64,000 nucleotides of DNA from Oscheius onirici. Its lineage: Eukaryota > Nematoda > Chromadorea > Rhabditida > Rhabditidae. Of this stretch, positions 25,575-36,870 are shown piece after piece. Where the stretch lies: assembly GCA_932521025.1 (NCBI GenBank), contig OW051471.1, forward strand, positions 13,206,001 through 13,270,000, given 5' to 3'. A program made the position numbers and the translations under genes. Each line of letters starts with the position of its first letter. Positions within the stretch are counted from its first letter, which is position 1. Under the pieces are notes generated by a model. It was not told where the DNA came from, did not search any database, and was given only the letters and a program-made list of their open reading frames with translations.

Positions 25575-26040
25575 GCAATTCTTTAAAGGACTGGCGGCAA
25601 GGTTCTTGTCACAAAATGACTTCCGCGGCGTTGGATTTTATTCCCTTCTGTGCAATTTTGATGATTTTCCGCAGTTTTCTAGCTGATTTTTCTCGTTTTC
25701 GACTGCATTTTCGAACTCAGCGCATAAAACAACCTACTAGATGTTAAACCCGGCAGAAAATCATCGACTTTCAGAGCGTCACGGTTGATTTAGCTAGAAA
25801 ACTGCCATTTTATGCCAATCCAGCATCAAAAAGGTTGTTTTTCACTGCTTTTGAAGACAATTAGGTTTTCATAGGCGTAGAGTTAGATTACAACTTTTAA
25901 AATGTTAGAAAATGCCAAAACAAGTACCTAAAAATTAAAGAAGTAGCAAAACGCGGTTTTTCGCTCGAAATTTCAAAATGTCGCGCAAACATGGGTGCCG
26001 CTCTTTGTTGGAAATGGACCATATCTAGCACCGTTTTCAG
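25575..26040. repeat. dispersed repeat R1, copy 1
   Basis: About 465 bases matching 46783-47245, from TTCTTTAAAG...GCAAGGTTCT to GCAAACATGGGTGCCGCTCT. Shared blocks include CGTTGGATTTTATTCC, CAGTTTTCTAGCT and GCGTATAAAACAACCTACT-like sequence. No open frame is shared. Probably a non-autonomous mobile element. Confidence 0.75.
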
Positions 26041-26103
26041 AATCACTCTATCACCTCCTCTCCAAGTTTAAGAATGTTTTAGACCAAGAAAACACTTTAT
26101 TGA

Positions 26104-27455
26104 CTAGCTACAAATGTAAACAACTGTAGTCATGTTCAGTTTTCTGAAGGAAGCCACTACGTACCTCCCTCCAAAGCTAAAATTGAAACTAAACGTATAG
26201 TTTCTAAGTCCATTACTGGAGGGATTGAACTTTGCAAAATGATCTCGGATCTCTCGAAGAGTTGGATAGCAGTCACTTCGTCCAGGAGCCAACAAAGGAA
26301 CAGTGACTTTGAGCATCTGGAACCTTTCTGGCTTCCTGTGGCGAAGAAACTAAAAATGAATAAAGCTGGAAATTTTGTTTATAACTTGCGTCGATTATTT
26401 CGTCGAGATGTTTGAGAAAGTCCATCTTTGAAAATAGCTCTGTTCCAGAAAGACTCAGATCTATAAAAGGAAGAGTGCCTATTGCGTCCAGTGGCGTCGC
26501 AAATAAGGTTCTTGGCAATACACGCTCTACAATAAGTCGTTCCTAAAATATCAGTCGGTGTGTACAAGTTAGCACTATACCACTCCTTTTATTCCTTGGA
26601 AAGACTGAGAAGTCCAGTTTTCGATTGAATCCGTCTAATAGATAGCATGAAGACTCTGACAGATGGGAATACATTTCGTGACGGGCATGTCGCTGCAAGC
26701 TACAAGAAAGTTGCAAGATATGTCCTGCAGCCTTAAAAATGTTGCCAATAACTTGAAAGACATCAGAGGCACGCTTTCTGAAAGACTTTTTTATCACTTT
26801 CCTAAAAAGAAAGAGGTACAAATCACAGAAAAAGACACATTTTTGGGAAAATCAAGAAACCTTGTCACCCATGGGGGGGGGGGGGACAATGTCCATATGA
26901 GGGGGCAGTCCATTTGAGGGGGCAAAGCCATTTTTTTTACTTTTTGTCATTAAAAAATAATAATTTCATTGCCCCCTGATATGGACTGTGGACTGCCCCT
27001 TTTGGACTGCCCCCTCATATGGACATTGCCCCCCCCCCCCATACTGGGAGAGAACTGTAAATCTTATGTTCGAACTGTGTGTCAAGTTATTCTGCAAAAT
27101 TCAAATTCCACCGAAAGTGCGCCTAACTGGCACCGACCCTTTCAACACTGACAATTCTAGTACTCACCAACGAATCCAACTCTGCCAAAAAAATGCTTTT
27201 TCAACTGAAACTCATTGTCAGGTCGGGAGTCAAAGTTTACAAGCAGCGGCCTAGAGCCTTGAGACTCTTCTACCCAAAATTTGACTTCATACTCGTTAGC
27301 TTCCTGAATTCCTTATGAAAATGGAACAAAGTCGGACCTACTTAAGACTCCTGAATGCGTAGTTCCCACCCGTAATATTTGAAAGAACGTCTTCTTGTTT
27401 CATCTCTCCATTTACGACAAGTCTGGGTTGCTCGGTAGGCAGCGAGCAAAGGCAT
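26104..27455 (-). CDS. uncharacterised intracellular protein
   Basis: Multi-exon gene. The start at 27455 reads MPLLAAYRATQTCRKWRDET then KYYGWELRIQE. The next exon gives EANEYEVKFWVEESQGSRPL then DNEFQLKKHFFGRVGFVG. After an intron with a foldback element come SDVFQVIGNIFKAAGHILQL, SESSCYLLDGFNRKLDFSVF, RTLFATPLDAIGTLPFIDLS, and a C-terminal exon with LRNYTFSFNFSFGGRYVVAS ending at 26104. The first junction leaves a TAA in frame with the obvious donor, so the exact splice is unsure. No domain recognised and no signal peptide. Confidence 0.5.
26871..27042. mobile_element. foldback element with G/C-run ends (family C)
   Basis: Left end ATGGGGGGGGGGGGACAATG, right end CATTGCCCCCCCCCCCCAT. The arms CCATATGAGGGGGCAGTCC and GGACTGCCCCCTCATATGG pair exactly, and an A/T-rich loop lies between. 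It sits in an intron of the 26104-27455 gene. Confidence 0.8.
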
Positions 27456-27869
27456 CTGAAAGTGAAAAAATACAAAAGAACCGGTAAAACAAATACCTTT
27501 CTGATCACTTTGGAAATCAAAGTTCCTCCTAATTTGCTAAGGGAATAGACTCGACTGGCAGTCGCTGCGCTCTATGCTTTCTTGCATCTAAACTTCAAGC
27601 TTCTTGACACTAATTGTGTAAAATGAACAATTGAAAATGTCAAAAATCAAGCGGGCACTTTGAATCTTTTTTAAACATTGTCGGTAAGTCTGCTCCAGTG
27701 CACAAACGCGAATGGGGTTGAACGAGACTTTATCTACAGAAAACAACAGTAAGGAGAGTGCAATCAGAAAAAAAGTGGAATAACTTATCTGATGCGAAAG
27801 ACGTTTTTTCTGCTCTCCAGACGCACTTTCCCTACGGTCGATGGCACATTACATTCAGCATACCTTCAT

Positions 27870-28270
27870 TCAGAGCTTACAACAAAACGTAAAGACAGAC
27901 AAAAAGGTCAAAACTCTGTAGATTTTTGCACATTTTTCACTATTAGTCTCGACCGTTATTAAAACAACAAAAAAGAAAACGGACTTCACCATCGTGTTCG
28001 GGACCCTCGAAAACCCCAGGAACTGAAAAGCAAAAAAGTTTTTTGTCGGCGGGGACCGAACCAACAACCCCTTTGTGATGTTTGAGTGCCAGACAACGAT
28101 GTTAACCGCTCGGCCATGGGGACCCAGTACACACCCGTATCGTGTCGTCGCCCTTGGTTTATGACCTCCCCGGAAAAGACTGCTTGTCAACTTTTATAAT
28201 TTCAAACTTTGAGGTATTCAAAAACTGTGAAAGCAGAGGTTGGAACATTTTTTGAGAAGCTCTTTCTCCC
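27870..28270 (-). mobile_element. tRNA-derived SINE-like repeat, copy 1
   Basis: The minus strand holds a tRNA-like core at about 28050-28125: GGTCCCCATGGCCGAGCGGT followed by TAACATCGTTGTCTGGC, and later GTTGGTTCGGTCCCCG. TGGCCGAGCGG fits a Pol III A box and GGTTCGGTCC is close to a B box. The ends do not form an acceptor stem, so it is not a functional tRNA. Flanks (GAAAACGGACTTCACCATCG, GACCTCCCCGGAAAA, GCAGAGGTTGGA) are shared with the other copies. The source tRNA looks class II (Leu/Ser type). Confidence 0.75.
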
Positions 28271-28853
28271 AGAAAAGTAGCAACATTCTTAATCGTAAGT
28301 AGTTACGGTTATGGTTACATTTTTACAACTAACCCAGAGTTGTTTGCAACTGTCTTACAAGACCGAAAAGAAGTAAGAACAGCGAAGGATTTACGGGTCG
28401 TCGCATATCCACAAGTTCACATGACAAGGAGAACTTATTAAAACATGAATAACTGACCATTCTGTAGTCCATCGGAGGCTGATACATCGCGCATACACAG
28501 TCATGGTTCAACAAGATGACGGTATAATAATTGTAGGAAACTATACTTTCAATATTTCCCCTACATGTGCTAGAAAAAGGTTGATACTGTGAGACCTTAT
28601 GTTCTTTGGATATTTTTGCGTTTCTACAAAACCTCATTGTTTTATTCAACTTTCCCACATATTGTCCTCGTTTTTACTGCCCAATCCTTTGGACAGAGAC
28701 TGTTTTATGCTCTGCGGTCATGCTACATCCCACCCCCTCGTTGACCCTCACCTGGTTTTGCACCAAAAATCGATAGATTATTGCAAAAGTTGGCGTCGCG
28801 TCCTTTTCTTGCAGAGCTTGTCTTCAGTCTAGTCTTGACTTGAGCCTGCTACG

Positions 28854-30429
28854 ATGTCGCCTAGTGAAACCGGTCAGTTTTAACCATTCTCGCAACAAAA
28901 AAAATCATTCAGAAATGAACTCTCTTCTTGTCGTCGAGACAGAGGTACAGAAGATGATGTCCACTCTGAAGGGCAAGGATATCAAGTTGGACAGTAGAAC
29001 TCCGCTTCTAGCCGCTGCTCAGACGTTCTTTTTGCTCAGCTCTGAGGGACCTTCGGAGGCTGATACATCCTTCGCTTCATGGGAAGCCTTTGACGAAGAG
29101 GTAAGTAGATAAAACAAGCGATGAAACATTGCGACCGCGGGATCAAAAAATGCTGTGTAATTTTTAGATCGACCGGTCAGTAGACGACGAAACTGCTCCT
29201 CAGCTGAACATGTATCAGATGAACGAGTCCTTTTCAAGCTCCGTGGATGAGCCTCCGGTTTTAACGAAGGAAACCATTGAGAATATGCTCTTCGGAGATC
29301 GCCACGATGCTCACAACAATGTTCAAGAGGTTAGAGTAATCACTACAGAAAGCAAAAAACGTTTTACAGGAGATGAATACGAGCACTATGACAGCTCTGG
29401 AACCTGAAGAAGATGGTCAGGATGTTCTGAATTGTTCAACTGAGACCGCTCTGGAGCCCGAAACATCTCTCGGTGAGACAGGATACAAACAATTTACTTT
29501 TTTTTTGTATTTTAGAAGAAAACAATGGCTTCTGGGTATCCAAAACGATGACGTACTATCACGGAATGACAGCTCACAATCACCAGAAAACTTGTGGCTG
29601 TCAACTCTGTAAGCTTTACTTCAGTCATAAGCAAGCTTGGGATCAGCTGAATGCCTTCATTGAACAGGTTTTTCATAGAATTTTCTTGAAATATTCTGAA
29701 ACAGGATACATCCAGTTCCGTGTCTTCTACTCAGAACCACGTAGAACAGTATGAAAAGTTTTTCTCTGCTTCAAACGAGGTTGGTTTATGATACTGTTTC
29801 TTATATTTATTTGAAGGCGAAGCGGGTCTACAATTTTTTGACGGATATGGAGAAAGATCTGACATTGAATCAAGCTAAAGAGTCGGTTGAAGAGAAAAAT
29901 GATAAGAAAAAGCCAATTTTGATCAAGTACAAAGCTTTAGCTGAATCGAACAATACCGTAGTTTGTCCTGAATGTGGAATCAGAAGATCTGAGGAAGGTC
30001 AGGTACCATGGCTGTGTTGCCTCTTTTGCGACAAGGCACCTCAGTCTTCTGATGTACTTGAGGTAAAAGAAGAAACACAGGGAGAGGAAGAGAGTAGGGT
30101 TGGTAACTTTCGACTTCTTCCCCATTTTTTTTATAGGATAGCCTCCTCAACAGCTCAACTTCGACTGCTATCGAGCCGGAAGAGGAAGTCTCGCCTTCAG
30201 ACAAGGTTCCAGAAACTACTCAGAAAATGAAGAAGATCGTGAGAAAGAAGGTATGCTTTATACCTAGAGAAAAGAGACAGGAATGTAAACAGACTAAACG
30301 TTGTACTTTCAGGACAACCAGGTCCAGCGCTGGAGAGAGCAGCTGCAAGACCATCACAATAATCCGACCGGAGAATACAATGATCTCCTCATCAAGATGC
30401 GTGAAGAGATGAAGTCTGCCTGGTTCTGA
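28854..30429 (+). CDS. uncharacterised protein with two Cys-pair motifs
   Basis: About eight exons. It starts MSPSETEMNSLLVVETEVQK. An acidic Ser/Thr-rich middle follows, then THYHGMTAHNHQKTCGCQLC-like TYYHGMTAHNHQKTCGCQLC and KQAWDQLNAFIEQ. Later comes VVCPECGIRRSEEGQVPWLC then CLFCDKAP, a C-x2-C ... C-C-x2-C pattern that could be a zinc ribbon. The C-terminus is basic (KKIVRKK, DLLIKMREEMKSAWF). No signal peptide. AATAAA at about 30470. It ends 116 bases before B9D2 on the same strand. No family recognised. Confidence 0.6.
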
Positions 30430-30544
30430 TACACTGATTTCTCCTTGTGTTGATCCAAAACTGTTTGTCTAAATAAACCCATCTGACCAGTCGGTGCGTC
30501 ACCCAGTCTCCATAGCAACCAGTCTTTCTAACCCTCACTTTCGA

Positions 30545-31699
30545 ATGGCAGAAATCTATATTATTGGCGAGATCGAATCGGCCGAAAAATTCGGTGATAA
30601 TCGGCTTGCCTGCTATTGGAAGCTACAATTGGGTAAGATGAGGAATAAATAAATAAAGACTATTGTTCAGGCGGAGGCTGGCGTGTAGTCGAAGGCGAGA
30701 CGGAAGGCCAAACCCAGACTGATCTTCCGTCCAGCTTCGAAAAAGCCTATTTTGCTCACCCGATTGACATTCATCTCGCTACTAAAACTGTGCAGGGTAA
30801 TTACAATTCATTATATTCTTAATTTGATCCCAGAGTGGCCTCGAATGCACTTTCAAATGTGGCATTTTGACGGCTACGACAGGCAAGAACTCTGTGGATA
30901 TGGCTCTGTTTTCGTTCCCACAGCGCCTGGAGAACATGAGGTTTGAACCTTTTGGCTATAATTTTTGCGGTAAATGTTAAGGTAACATGTCATATCTGGA
31001 GACCGAAAGGATCAGCCAGGGAGGAAATGATGCAGAGTTTCATTGGAGGCGGATTGCAGGTGAGGCTTTTTCCGTTGTTTTGAACAGTAAGTAGAAATGG
31101 TCATAACGTTTGAAAAGAAGCAGTTAAAAAGGTTTTACAAAAAAGAATTGATGCCAAACCAATGGGCTTCAAGGTTTGTATAGTTCGATCTCGGGGAAAT
31201 ACTGTTTGAATTCAGAAACTCATGCAGTCATCTCCAGTTTGGATTGAACCTGCAACCTGTTCTCGAGCGCATATGCAGCTCTTTTTATATGTTCTTTCGA
31301 CATAGAAATGAGTAAAATTTGATGAGGAATAAGGCCGTTGCAGTCGTTACAACACTGTTTGAACAACAGTTCAGTACCACAGTGGTCAACGGGTCCGAAA
31401 CAGCTTCTAGCAGATGGGTAAAAGGTCAAACTGGCCATAACCTTTGAAAAGAAGCAGCCATAAAGTATTCCAAAAACGTAATTGATGCCTGAACGATCTT
31501 TTCTCAGAATGTACAGAGCTGAAACCTGGATTTTTCGGTTCTAGTGGGCCATGGCAATCGACCTTTTCAGCTAGGAGACATGAGTATCCTAAAAGATCCA
31601 GAGGAACGAGCCAAGATCAACGCCGTCTCTATGGGAGAAGTCAAACTTCGTCTCAACATCATTACAAGACATTTTGATCGATTTGGAATACTCTCATAA
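30545..31699 (+). CDS. B9D2: B9 domain-containing protein 2 (ciliary transition zone)
   Basis: Encodes MAEIYIIGEIESAEKFGDNR, WRVVEGETEGQTQTDLP, FAHPIDIHLATKTVQEWPR, MHFQMWHFDGYDRQELCGYG, VFVPTAPGEHEVTCHIWRP, MQSFIGGGLQ, and a last exon with GEVKLRLNIITRHFDRFGIL, stop 31699. Spacing and motifs (GQTQ, HPID.H.AT, WPR.HFQ.W, GYG, C..WRP, NFDR.G) are those of B9D2. B9D2 works with B9D1 and MKS1 at the base of cilia. The last intron is about 500 bases and contains a direct repeat (about 31095-31165 and 31430-31495). Confidence 0.9.
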
Positions 31700-31916
31700 A
31701 AAATCGTGGCTTTTCGTATTTTTATTTCATTTCGGAACAAATAAAGGCAGAAATAAAGAAACAGTCAACAGTCTGACACGTATTTACAAGTATGTTACAG
31801 AACAATCTCAGCCGAATACCTCGTGAAATTGCACAAAACTTTTTAGACGGCTGCACACCCGGACTTTTTGTTTTTTTTCTTGATACACCGATTTGGAGAA
31901 TTGAGGGAGGAAGATG

Positions 31917-32637
31917 TCAATTGTCAGTCGACAACTTCTTGGCAACCATCTCCTTGAATTCCTTGAGATTTTGGTCACTCTGAGAAGGAAAAGTTTAAAA
32001 GAAAGAAGGGAAAAGTACCTCGCAGACAGAGGCGGAACGTTGACGAGGAGCGGAAGCCCAGCTGAAAGCCTGGAGAAGAGGAGATCCGAAAGTTTCACTG
32101 ATGGAAAAGTGACGAGTGCGAGGAATGGCCACTGGAGATGGACTGAAACTGATCAATCAGCCATACTTTTGAACTACACTCGGTACATTTCGAAAGAATC
32201 TGTATCGATTATCGAACAGTTTCGAAAAGTTTTTCTATCAGACTTCGGTCCAAAGTTTTCAGTTCAAAGGGGAAGGCTGTAAAATGTGAAAAAGATTCGC
32301 TAATCTTCACCGCCCTAAGGGTCTTTTCTTGTGACGCTTTCCCCGTCGGATGAACCCTGTTTTTTTTCAAGTGCTGATAAAACGAACCCCGTTTCAACGA
32401 CCGAATGATTAAGAAAAGGTCAGAAACTTACGGGTCCTGCATTTTGAAGGTCTCTCCCTCAGAAATGGTCATCTTTCTCTCGACGGGACTGTGCTGCTTG
32501 ACAGCGGACTTGAAAGTAACATTGGAACTGCCGAAAGTATCCGCAAAAGTCGGTGGCTTGGAATTCCTAAACATTTTCGATCAATTTGTCTCTTGCTGTT
32601 CAACTGACCACATGGCGTCCATAGGATCCATCGGCAT
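31917..32637 (-). CDS. small Ser-rich probable phosphoprotein, unknown family
   Basis: Exons on the minus strand: MPMDPMDAM; then WNSKPPTFADTFGSSNVTFK and VKQHSPVERKMTISEGETF; after a 270-base intron, SPSPVAIPRTRHFSISETFG and SWASAPRQRSASVCE; last, SDQNLKEFKEMVAKKLSTDN with a stop at 31917. About 120 residues. It contains RxxS sites (RHFSIS, RQRSAS), two [ADE]TFGS repeats, and a helical C-terminus. No signal peptide. No family recognised. Confidence 0.55.
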
Positions 32638-32699
32638 TTTGGCAACTGTTTTTGTCTGAAATAGTCTCTATTTGTTCTAGTTTGCACACAAAAATCGAT

Positions 32700-34600
32700 G
32701 CGAGAGAAGGGAAACGTCTGACATTCAAATGGCCAAGGGGGAGCATCACGAGACGGCAGCGGGCTGGCCTGTTTATGAAAACATGCGCTGTTTTTAGGCC
32801 TTTGCAAATCGCATGTCCACCAGGTTAGGCAGGCATAAATAGGAACATCTGGGAGGAGGACACAGTGGGGTTTCCCCTCTTTTGAAATCAAACGGAAGCA
32901 GTAATCATCTTTTGTCGAAATTTGTGATAAGACCAGAAAAAGCAAGAGAAAATGAGTTTTTGCTGTCGATGGAGAGATAAGTTCTGACCAACTAGCTGGA
33001 AGTAAGGGCAGCGGGCACGCTCGCGCCCTATCTCCTTCAAAAGAAACACAGCCGCACACACGAGGCGGGTCCAGGGCGACCACGTGCTTTTCTCCCGCAA
33101 CAAACAGGAGAGGGCAGAGAACGCACGAGAACGGCTGGACCAAAGAGAAAAATATGTCTACAATGACACGTAATCTTAACAAACGGGCAGGTTTGAGGGT
33201 GCCAGCAATTAGGGTCTCTTGATAGACAGCTTCCCTTCCAAAGAATGACCAGAAAATGAGCGAGAGAACACTCTCCGCCTCGGTGCAAGGTTAACCCCCG
33301 TCGCACTTGTTCAATTAAAAGAACTCAGTGAACAAATTTTTGACAGAACAAAATAATCTTCTCTGTAAAGACTGTGCGTTTCCTTCTTCGGAGATTGTAA
33401 GGTATTTCGGAGAATTTTCAATTAGGGCAGCCTGGTCAACCAAAATGTAGCGGCTATCAATTTCTTTCCATCCTTTTCTGAACGGACCTTTTGAGTGGAC
33501 GAAACAGTAACAGTTACAGTAGCAAAATATAAAGACGAGAAACTGCTTAAAAGCATGATGTTTTTTCGTAATAGCCCAGTGAATAGGGGCAGTCTCTAAT
33601 GACTATTTCGCAATAGTTTTTAGGCGACCTAGTCATTTTGACGAAAAGAGAAGAGAAAATCCCAGCTTTTAAGCTTTAGAAATGCAAAAGATGTCGTGTT
33701 TTCTGGTGTTATTGTTACATGACGGCTTTACCTACCAACGTCATAGAACTGCTGGCAATAACAATTCACGAGATACAGAGAAAAGGAAGATATCTTCGAA
33801 CCAATGACCTCCATCTTTCAGTGTGTGATAAAAGTATTAACTGCCTTATCAGCGACTTTAGGCACAGAAGAAACGAGGAAAACGTGCCAAGATGGAGAAA
33901 AGACATTTCGAATGTGGGAAGAAGGATGTAAAAAAGACCAGCGGGGAAGGGAACATTCGAGATGGTCGATTGGCTGCTTGGCTATTTTGAAGCGAACGAA
34001 AACACTTGACAGCCGGTCCAACGGTATTAGAAAAATATTCTTGCAGGGCTTCGGGATATCACAGATCAGTCCAACCCCTATGCTGTCCAGGACAGATCAC
34101 CACATGGCAGCGTAATTACACAGGCAGAGTGGGGATGCCCGCACACACAAATAGTGTGAGAGAGATGACGTGTACCGAGATAGTACTCACTGAGGAGACG
34201 AAGAAAGATTTTTGGTGTTGAACAAATAAAAAGCTGATATCCATATAGTTTCTATGATCTTTTCACTACTCCTTGAAAAACCGAACAACCTAAATAAATC
34301 AACTTTCGTACTTGGTTCAAAATTCAGCTGGGATGTAAGAAAACTGATCGTACTGAAGTTCCAGACAAACGCGTGTAAACTCCAAAAGGGAAACGAGAAC
34401 AAGGAAAACCATTATGATACGCCTGATCGAGGAGCGGTCACCTCGTGTGGGAGGTGAAAGATTGATCTCAAGGCTGCAAGTTGCTCGTACTGAACGACAT
34501 CAATCAGGTCTTGTGATCGAAAAAGAGTCGAGGAGTGTCCTTCTGCTGAGAGACAGCGCAAAAGTTCACGTTCACGTGCTCGCCGCGAACAACAACAGGG
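32700..34600. other. no gene recognised
   Basis: About 1.9 kb with only short, low-quality open frames on both strands. I saw no domain, splice chain or repeat that I could support. Confidence 0.4.
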
Positions 34601-34642
34601 CTTTTTTGGTGGTAAAGTACCCAATTTGTCCTCTTTCCTGCG

Positions 34643-34800
34643 CAGAATGGGCAACATGTTTATACTGGAGGGAGAAGAATATGATCCGGGGGGTCAACTC
34701 TGGGTCTTTTCTGTCGGAGAATGGAAAAGTAAACAGTGCAAAATCTGCATAAATCGAACAAAAGAGCCAACTCTGCTGTCTGAAGAAGCTAAACTAGTGT
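34643..34800 (+). CDS. possible coding exon, partial gene
   Basis: After an acceptor-like TTTCCTGCGCAG the frame reads MGNMFILEGEEYDPGGQLWV then VGEWKSKQCKICIN and a stop (51 codons). A C-x2-C pair and the composition look coding. I could not join it to a confident upstream exon. The competing frame (34414-34752) is less protein-like. Confidence 0.3.
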
Positions 34801-34973
34801 AAAAATGTCGAGCTCTCACTGGAAGTTCAACTATATCTCCTGTGAAATGACTAAAAACAACGATGATTGATGGCCAGGGCTAAAGACATTGCAAGATACG
34901 GCTCGGTTGGACCAGTAGTTGATGCCCTCATTGACTACGGTCAGTAGAACTTCATCCGATCGTTAAAACTTTA

Positions 34974-35371
34974 CAACAAAACGAGAAAACGAGAAAAGAC
35001 AAAAAAGGTCAAAACTCTGTAGAATTTGTCAATTTTGGTACCTTTTTCAATATTTCCAAAGATTGATTTTTTAGCAACAAAAAAGAAAACGGACTTCACC
35101 ATCGTGTTCAGGACCCTCGAAAACCCCAGGAACTAAAAAGCAAAAAAGTTTTTTTTCGGTGGGGATCGAACTGGAGACGTTTGAGTGCCAGACAATGATG
35201 GTAACCACTCGGCCATGGGAACCCAAATCCCACCCGTATCTTGTCGTCACCTTTGATTTATGACCTCCCTGGAAAATTCCCAGTTTTATCTTTTTTTTTT
35301 TTTTTTTTTTTTTTTTTACCAGTTCTTCGACCCTGTGAAAATAGAGGTTGGAGAAAATTTTGAAAAACTCT
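34974..35371 (-). mobile_element. tRNA-derived SINE-like repeat, copy 2
   Basis: Shares with the 27870-28270 copy AAAAAGGTCAAAACTCTGTAGA, AAGAAAACGGACTTCACCAT, the tRNA-like core (GGCCGAGTGGTTACCATC on the minus strand) and GACCTCCCTGGAAAA. A run of about 30 T (about 35290-35317) interrupts it. Confidence 0.75.
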
Positions 35372-35629
35372 TGCGAGAAACGTAAAAGCAATTATACAAC
35401 AGACGTAAACAGCCATAATGAAGGGCAATTGTCGCAGTTTTTACGCTGTCCCAAGTCTGGTCTTTGTAAGAGGAAATCATTATTCATTTGTCTTATTGTT
35501 CCTGTTCGAGACATAGACATGTTCGAGATATATCTAGCTCTTCGGGGGTTTTTGGGCCATTTCCAAAAACCAAAGTCCAATCCATCCTCTCGACTACGGA
35601 TTACTCTCTAACTAGTTCCCAGGTTGGAA

Positions 35630-36164
35630 ATGCGAACCTTCATCTGTTTTCTCTTCTTTTTCCATTTCTGTAATTCCTATTTGGATACAACTGTGATCAA
35701 AGTTGACAAACGACTTGTCAACGACGAAGGCTGTATCAATCCGTACAGATTCCTGAAAAATGCTGTCTCTGTAAGTCAAGCTACTTCTTTCCGATGCCGT
35801 TTCTAGACAATAAACAAGCTACCAGCACAAACTTCAAATGCAAAAGCTTGGATTATTTTCTCCAAACAGCTGCAGAAAACGTATGGAGCACAAAATGTTG
35901 TGAGAGCTTTTTCTCTCACACACAAATCGAAGTTTCCAGACAAAAATTGAAGACTTTGCTTACAGCTTGACCGATGATATTAACGATTTCTCTCCAGCAG
36001 TAACATTTTCAGGCAGACAGACTGGAAACACTCTTTACAGATACAATCCTTACTCCTCGGAATGTTCGTGGACGGCTGGAATGCTGCTTTCACAAAAGGA
36101 GAAAGAAAAGTTGGATAGAATCAGAAATGTTCTAAATAAATTCAGAGCAAAACGTCGTTTTTAA
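35630..36164 (+). CDS. secreted protein, YLDxTV family, copy 1
   Basis: Three exons (35630-35770, 35807-35899, 35940-36164), about 152 residues. Signal peptide MRTFICFLFFFHFCNS, then YLDTTVIKVDKRLVNDEGCI and NPYRF. The middle exon has NAKAWIIFSKQLQKTYG. The last exon has FAYSLTDDINDF, SECSWTAGMLLSQKEKEKLD and ends RRF. Paralog of the 36871 gene (YLDVTVMRMDNRTVDSNG, NPYMF; NSVAWAKWHTYLTRTYG), with introns at the same places. Unknown function. Confidence 0.7.
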
Positions 36165-36300
36165 CGTACCAAGGGTTTTCTGGTCTCCAATTGGCTAGTA
36201 GTCATCTGAAGATAGATATTTTCTCAGGCGTAAATTCTCTCTTCTATAATCCCTTCGAGTAGGTTATAAGGGATATTTTTCAACTGTGTTCAGTACAACG

Positions 36301-36423
36301 ATGCTGTCCAAGTTGAACAAGTCGCAGATCTATGAAATCAAATGGAATCCAGTGGCTTTCTTCAAAGGAGCAACAAGTGGATACAAGAGGTCAAAAATGT
36401 TGAAGGTTGATCAGAAGAAATAA
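36301..36423 (+). CDS. short basic peptide, 40 residues
   Basis: A single ORF, MLSKLNKSQIYEIKWNPVAF then FKGATSGYKRSKMLKVDQKK, with a stop at 36421-36423. It is preceded by TATA-like GGTTATAAGGGATA about 40 bases upstream. No signal peptide. Could be a small nuclear or RNA-binding peptide or simply a chance ORF. Confidence 0.35.
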   Translation: MLSKLNKSQIYEIKWNPVAFFKGATSGYKRSKMLKVDQKK

Positions 36424-36870
36424 ACTATTTATCACTTTGTAATCTTTTCTTATTTACCAGTTTACCCAGTCATCGAAAATGACATGCGTTCATAATGAAT
36501 GTTCTAGCGGTGGTCGGTGAATTCTTGATTTACAAAACTTCGCACGGAGATAAAGTTTAGCTATAGATGGAATGTGGGAGATGTGTTTTTAGTCGAAAAT
36601 TTGTTACACAATTCTATACCTCGATAGGGATGAGCACAGCCTCGCACTTTACAAAACAGAATCAGACTGTTCTCCCTCAGAAATTCATTTACTGCCTCAA
36701 AAATCTCTCTACAACAATCCCACGTAATTGTATCCTCTTAGTTGACTCATCGCTTATTCACCTTCCCCATTAGTTCAGCCATTCTTTGGCCGGATCGACT
36801 CTAATGAGAGGTAGGATTACCACCAGTTCGCCGGATATAAACCACTATTACCAGTCAGACGGTAGCCAGC

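Noticed and set aside
28050-28125. Possible functional tRNA gene (Leu/Ser type) on the minus strand
   Set aside because: The A and B boxes look right but the ends do not pair as an acceptor stem, and the same sequence recurs in diverged repeats. It is part of a SINE-like element.
32469-33182. 237-codon minus ORF
   Set aside because: It runs antisense through the exon of the 31917-32637 gene and into intergenic DNA. No signal, no domain and an unnatural mix of Cys, Arg and Pro.
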